This document shows, piece by piece, positions 54,855 through 60,000 of a stretch of DNA of 60,000 bases. The notes under the pieces are model-generated. The model was given only the letters and a program-made list of their open reading frames with translations, did not search any database and had not been told where the DNA came from. Source of the DNA: Mesostigma viride (taxonomy: Eukaryota; Streptophyta; Mesostigmatophyceae; Mesostigmatales; Mesostigmataceae); contig RPFO01000041.1 of the NCBI GenBank assembly GCA_009746045.1, positions 6,777,302-6,837,301 of the forward strand, in the 5' to 3' direction. A program made the translations under genes and the position numbers. Each line of letters starts with the position of its first letter. The first letter of the stretch is position 1.

Positions 54855-57290
54855 TTAGCTACTAGCGCCCGCGGCCGCCACCGCCGACTGCGCCTGCTCC
54901 TGCGGGACATCGGCCGGCGTGGGGCTTGTCCGCCCCCCCACAGGGACGCTCGCCCCCGCGGGTGCCGCAGCTCCCCCCTCGACACTCGTCGGGGGTGTGC
55001 CTGGCTTCCCTCCCGCCATCGGGGGAGGGATCATCCGCACGGCCTGCGCCTGCGCCTGCGCGAGGGCCGCCGCTTGCATCTGCGGGGGCAGGAGCAGAGC
55101 CTGCTGCTGCTGGTGCTGCAGGAGAAGCTCCTTCTGCTGACGCGCCTGCTCCTGCTGCAGCAGCTGCATCATGAGCCGCAGCTGCTGCTGCTGCTGGGGG
55201 CCACCCCCGGCGACGCCCAGGCCATCCGGCCCCGGGAGCGCCCCCACAGCCGCCCCTGCGGGGAGCCCCGGCTGCGACCCGGGCGGCGGGGGCGCCTGGC
55301 CAGGGGGCAGGACCACCTGGCCAGGGGGCTTCCCGTCCATGCCCGCCATCTGAAGGTGCATAGGGAGCGGCGGCTGCATGGCGTCCAGCGGGGGCTTTGT
55401 GCCATCCGGGGCCATGGGGAACCGCATCAGCCCCGCGTTGTACAGCTGCTGCATGTTGGCCATCCCCGGGGGGGGCTGCGGCTGGCCAGGCGCGAGGAGG
55501 GCCATCGGGTGCGGGCGGGGGCCCATCCCGGGAAGGCCTGGCTGGAAGTACGGCTGCTGGATGAGCATGCCTGCGTCCACGGGGTGGGGCCCCACGGGGG
55601 GGGCCGGCGGGGCACTACCTGTAAGGGTCCCGGCGACCGCCTCCGGTGCTGTCTGGTCCCCGGTCCCGGCCACCCCCGCGGCCGTTCCCGCAGCGCCGGC
55701 GGCCGGCTTGCTCCCCGCTGGGGCCGGCCCGGGCTGAGCTGCCCCGCTGGGCAAGAGCGGCGGGTACGACGTCCCATAGTGCATCGCCGCCTGGCGCATC
55801 ATGTCCAGAAAGTGGCCCGCCGAGTTGGCTGCGTGGGGGTGGAACTGGTACGGTCCCGCGCCCGCCCCCCCCCGCTCATCCACCTGGTAGTAGTAGCCCC
55901 CCTGGTGAAGCGTGGGGTGTAGGCCGCCAGCGACGGCCGCGTGGGGGTGGCGTTGGATTCCATAGGAGCCCGCCGGGGCACCAGGGCCGGAACCGTACAT
56001 GGCACCCTGGACGGGCGCGTGCACCATCCCTGGGGGCAGCTGGACGCCCGCGTGGACCATGGGCATCGCGCGGTAGTCCCAGGGTGGGCCGGCGCCGCCC
56101 GCGAGTCCCTGGGGTTCGGGGCGTATCTCGAGGCGGGAGAAGCCGGTGTGCGGGTGCTCCTTTTGCTCGCGCTCTGTCAAGGGGGGGGGGGAGGAAGGGA
56201 AGGGGGCCGAGGCATGATGAGTGACAACGTTAAAAAACATGGCGTTGCTTTCTTGATACTGATTAATGTTATTATTGCCACTTGATATGGATGGATGCTA
56301 TGGTTGCTACTTGCATCGTCCGATGCAACAGATGCGCTGGGTGGAGGAAGACACACGCGGTGGGGTCAGCAAACATGGGAACTGGGGAGGGAGATCAAAC
56401 AAGCAGGTGCAGACCCGTACCGATCACGTTCCCACCTGGCAACAATGCCACGCCAGCCATGGCAATAAAGACAACCATTAACTGCATCTGCCCCCCACAG
56501 CTCCTGAATGGCAATGCCCCGCCACCTCGCCAACAAAACTGGGAAACAGACCCACTCTGTCACCTGTATCGTATTCAAATTTTAAACTTGGTTGCGATAC
56601 TCGGCTGCATTGAACGGTAGCATTTGTCCTGAAACCCCGCCCCCGGAAAAACATCCCATCATCCCGGCCTGCCCCTTTGCCTCGCACACCGCCCCCGCCC
56701 CCCTCACCTCTCCGGTGCGACTTCATGTGCCCCCCCAGCGCCTGCTTCCCGCTGAAGTTGCGCTTGCAGAAGCGGCACTGCAGGGGCGCTCGCATCGTTG
56801 GGGGCTTGCTGCTTGCGGGCTTCTTCTTTGGCTCCTCCTTGCCCACCTCGCCCGGGGGCGCGCCTGCAGGGACCTCCCCATTGGCCAGCTTGGCGTCCTC
56901 CTTGTCATCCGTGGGCTCGCCGACCTCCTTGTCCTTTCCACCCTCGCCCTCGACGGCCTCGCCTCCCTCTTTACCCTCCTTCCCTTCCACCTTAGCATCC
57001 CCGCCCTCCTTACCGGCCTCCTCCTCTGCGGCCTTCCCAGGGAGCTCCTCCCCGTCCTTGGCCACCTTGGCGTCCAGTGCCGCCTTGTCGTCCGTGCCGC
57101 GCTTCTTGCGGTCGTCCGTCACCATCCCGGCGACCTTGGGGTCGGCCTTCACCTCGGCCTTGGCATCCGTCACGGGCTTGGGGCCTTCAACGGGTGTCTT
57201 GCCGTCCGCTGTCACCGAGGCTTTCTTGGCGGCGGGCTCGGCGGCACTTCCCTCGGCTCGCTCTGACGTTCGCTTGCTGGCAGTATTCAT
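54855..57290 (-). CDS. C2H2 zinc-finger protein, plant QALGGH type, two exons
   Basis: Exon 1 is 57290-56708 and exon 2 is 56173-54855; the protein is 633 residues. The intron (56707-56174) has GT...AG ends, a pyrimidine-rich run before the AG, and phase 1 on both sides (HRRG|GTGAG; TTGACAG|AGCGCGAG), so the frame joins as SHRREREQKEH. An Ala/Lys/Glu-rich N-terminus (about 165 residues) precedes the only finger, CRFCKRNFSGKQALGGHMKSH (C-x2-C-x12-H-x3-H), whose QALGGH helix is the plant hallmark. Exon 2 is Pro/Gly/Gln-rich, with LLQQEQARQQKELLLQHQQQQ, like an activation or interaction region. It is probably a nuclear DNA-binding regulator; the target is unknown. Start at 57290 is the first ATG; an upstream in-frame GTG is not needed. 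No frame lesion is seen. Confidence 0.85.
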
Positions 57291-59662
57291 CACACGCACA
57301 AATCGGCTTTGTGGGCTAGCTGGTCCTAGAAGACACTAGTGATTGGATTCGCTGCGGCTCGTCCAAGTATCTGGGCTGGACATTCCTCAGCACACGCCTG
57401 GGGGAGGGGGGCGAGCGGCCAGGGACGTAGATAGGGGGTAGGGGGGGGGGAGCGTTGAAAGCGTCAGCAAAGAAAAGAAAAGATGTTAGAATGAGGGAAC
57501 AGAATTGCCAACAGGGGAGGCCATGGCAGCATGTGTATGATTGAGAGAGCTCTTTCCTGTACATGTTCACATTGCGAGCCACAATGTTAAAGCCAAGTAC
57601 TATGAAAGGGAACGGGCTCCGCTAAACAGCCTTCAGGGCGGAAGATTTGCAGGCTTCGAAGGTTGCTTTCGCTGACGATGGACGCATTCTTTTTGGTACT
57701 ACAACACAGCTAAACGAGCACACACGCACACATCTGGTGCTCACAGAGCGCAGAAAAGCCGACGCCCATTTATTTTTTTTTGGGGGGGGGAGAGGGGTGA
57801 AACTACCAGCTAGAGCAGTGACGGTTCTTCAAACTCATGTCGGTGGAGGCATACGAGGAAAACAAACGGTGGGCCAGCAATTTAAAAACCGTTCAGAATT
57901 CAAATCCGGCTCGGCAAAACTTCGGACGCATACGACGGCGATGATACCAGGAAAAAGCGTCACAATCGACAGGCTCCAAATTATCCATTGACCAGGCTTA
58001 GACGGTGACGACCACCATGCGCCTACTTTGTGGAGGAAGGACAGATCAATGTGGAGAGTAGAGGGCATCGCATGGACCCGACAACTATCTGCCTCGAAAA
58101 GATGTGACACGGCGATTCTTGCTGCAAACAAAAAAAGGCATCCCGAGGAGCTTCGGAGAAACGAACTAGAAGGGGTGCACCACAGGCTTCTGGCCGGCCT
58201 ACTTACGTGTGCACCTGCGCGTCAGCAGGCGTTTGCCTCACTGTGACGTTGGTCTGTGTTTTTCAAACACCTTCCGAAACAAAGCAACTTCCGGAGTCAA
58301 ACTGCGTATGGAAACAAGAACACCTTTTTGTGTCGACTGTCGTTACTGCCTTGCCGTGAAGACGAACGTCTCGTGAACGAATAAATGAGCTCGCGCGCGC
58401 GATGTTTGTACTTACGAACGAGCGGCGTCACGCATATACCCCACTAGCTACCATACCCCCAACGTTCTCAAGCCAAGGTATACTTCTGAGCGAGCTCTAA
58501 GCGACTTCGCTTTGACCTTTTCGTAGACTTCTTTTGCATCGCACAACTAGGAAGAGTTCCGTACTAAATCTGATGACTTGAGCCAGGTCTTGCCGTATGG
58601 CCGTTGTCATAAGATGCATGGCAGGAGCAAATTCAAATTTTCCGGGGCTGCCCTGCCGTTCGTTCCAGCGGACTTCCCGAATGACGGCCGATTGCGATGT
58701 ACTAAATTTGTTCGGATCCTCCCTCTTGCTCCGAGAGCATCGCTAGTTGTGCCCACATCGTATGTAACTGGCAACTTCGAGTGGCCAGCAGCTGCGAAGG
58801 CTGCCGGTGCTGATAAGAAGCAGAACGTGTCGTCATGGACGATGGAGGGGTACGCAGGAATATGCCAGACTGGTCAAAGATACGATTACGACTTCCACGA
58901 AAAGAAACCGCGATGATTCCGGATGTGTACGAACCCTGGCACGCTGGCGGCGTGGGAGCTCACGAGGACAGCGTCTGATGTGGCTGCACTAGCGAAAGAT
59001 ATGCTGAACGAATGCTGCAGAGTTCGCAACTTCAGAAGCCACGAAGCTACGGCAGTTGACCGACTTGACGTTTGACTGCGCCAATGCTTCTTATTGGACG
59101 GAGACTGTCTCAGAGATCTCCCTCGCAGACCGTGGTGGGGCTCCGGTTCACACAGGGGTACTTTGTGGGCCTATGAAGCATCCACGAGATTTTTGTCCAC
59201 GGTTACAACAACGTCAGTCTGTCAGTTAGTCAACTCAACGCCGGTCATGGCCAGAAAAGATTGTTGTTGTTGTTGTTCTTGATTCCCACTGAGATTGTAT
59301 AGCGGCCGCGGGCCGGATAATATATTCAGTACATCCGATACTCCCCCGAGAGCAGCTGTCACCTTGCGAGACACTCTGAGACTCTCGGCATGATTTTTCC
59401 CGGGTTTTAAGAAATCACACCCGGTGTTGGCAACACCCGATGACAGATGACAATGACGAGAGGCTACGGTCCGCGTCGATAAATACGGGTAACGCTTGCG
59501 AAAGGAACGGTGTGGGCCGATAAATACGGGTAACGCTTGCAGACGCGGCGGCATAAGCCGGAAACATTGTGATCAGGGACTAAACGAACGGAAAGAGCAG
59601 CCTACTGGCTCATACTTGCAAAAACCGTTTGTGGGTCAAGATGGCGGCCTGTGGGCCATACC
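57291..59662. other. Upstream region of the C2H2 gene and unassigned sequence
   Basis: The first few hundred bases should hold the promoter and 5' UTR of the minus-strand C2H2 gene. No clear TATA box is placed. Frames between 57.6 and 59.3 kb (e.g. 58578-58916) show no domain. A 22-bp direct repeat (GATAAATACGGGTAACGCTT...) occurs near 59478 and 59519. Confidence 0.4.
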
Positions 59663-60000
59663 ATGCCAAGGCGGCCGCGTAAAGTGTTTATGAACGATGA
59701 TTTTGAACGTGGCGTAAAAACGACTTCCTGGCCACCACGCCGTTGCACCCGGTTCTCGGTAGAGCTTGCCGCATCACAGCACTATCGGGTTGAGCCGTCA
59801 GAGACTGCTAACGTGTTCAAGGTTTCCTTTGTTGGAGAATGTTCAAATGTGAAGGAGAAGCTTGATCTGTGCTTGGATTCCTGTGGTCAGGCACAAAAGG
59901 AACGTTTGGTTACGACCGGGGAGGACGGCCATGTTTTGGAGTGCACATGCCAATTTCCAGCCTTTGTAGGCCTCCCATGCCGCCATTGTTTAGCCGTTGA
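59663..60000 (+). CDS. SWIM zinc-finger protein fragment, FAR1/MULE-like (runs off the right edge)
   Basis: An open frame from ATG 59663 (MPRRPRKVF) or 59690 (MNDDFERGVK) to the window end. The last residues, VLECTCQFPAFVGLPCRHCLAV, form a SWIM finger (C-x-C-x9-C-x-H) in the form typical of MULE transposases and the FAR1/FHY3 family derived from them (F..G.PCRH.LAV). In that family SWIM lies near the C-terminus, so upstream exons or domains would be expected. None is recognised left of 59663, so this may be a separate exon or a short SWIM-only protein. Confidence 0.65.
   Translation, partial: MPRRPRKVFMNDDFERGVKTTSWPPRRCTRFSVELAASQHYRVEPSETANVFKVSFVGECSNVKEKLDLCLDSCGQAQKERLVTTGEDGHVLECTCQFPAFVGLPCRHCLAV

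Noticed and set aside
54795-55922. 375-residue plus-strand frame, Arg/Leu/Gly-rich
   Set aside because: It is the antisense shadow of GC-rich exon 2 of the C2H2 gene, without a domain.
57339-57346. CACTAG near 57.3 kb as a further CACTA terminus
   Set aside because: Only six bases match and there is no subterminal array or partner end.

Overview
The window looks like eukaryotic nuclear DNA from the green lineage, most likely a streptophyte (charophyte-type) alga. Three things point that way. One two-exon gene has a plant-type QALGGH C2H2 zinc finger. The right edge carries a FAR1/MULE-type SWIM zinc finger. Two LTR-retrotransposon remnants carry a cytosine-5 DNA methyltransferase (DNMT) domain, a combination reported from charophytes and dinoflagellates. 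The species is an inference; no organelle or bacterial features are seen.

Almost everything from 1 to about 54 kb is nested transposable elements. Element A (minus strand, 1 to about 11.6 kb, continuing past the left edge) is a Gypsy-like element whose Gag, retropepsin and DNMT were one reading frame. It is interrupted by a 197-bp non-LTR 3' end (1288-1484, 11-bp target duplication) and by a complete Copia-like element, Copia-1 (1977-9804, TSD GCCCC). Removing both insertions restores the frame exactly. Element B (plus strand, 13.1-32.2 kb) carries PR, DNMT, RT, RNase H and an integrase stub. It is split between DNMT and RT by a 14.5-kb CACTA-type DNA transposon (CACTA-1, 15589-30063). Its 22-bp perfect terminal inverted repeats sit next to arrays of a degenerate TGAGAAT motif. 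CACTA-1 holds hAT-like remnants, a PD-(D/E)XK-like ORF and a second complete Copia-like element, Copia-2 (19589-27616, TSD ACTTG).

Copia-1 and Copia-2 are distant relatives with shared oddities: LTR ends AGTT...AACT instead of TG...CA, an extra ORF before gag, a UGA codon ending gag just before pol, a retropepsin-like domain between integrase and RT, HGDD in place of YVDD in RT, and a shared tRNA T-arm-like motif before the 3' LTR.

From 32.2 to 34.1 kb there is a LINE ORF1 joined directly to a 3' UTR without ORF2. A second CACTA-like element (CACTA-2, 34212-47050) follows, with GGTTACCGG-type subterminal arrays. It contains minisatellites, a hairpin satellite, another LINE ORF1, a solo LTR, long GGGA/TCCC tracts and a 355-bp tandem repeat. 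From 47 to 54 kb there are direct repeats, LINE RT fragments and a PHD-finger fragment. From 54.8 to 57.3 kb lies the only clearly intact host-like gene, a C2H2 zinc-finger protein. The window ends inside a SWIM-domain ORF.

Many coding frames carry single-base indels although the LTR pairs are about 99% identical. Several LTR differences are homopolymer-length changes, so some frameshifts may be sequence errors rather than decay.
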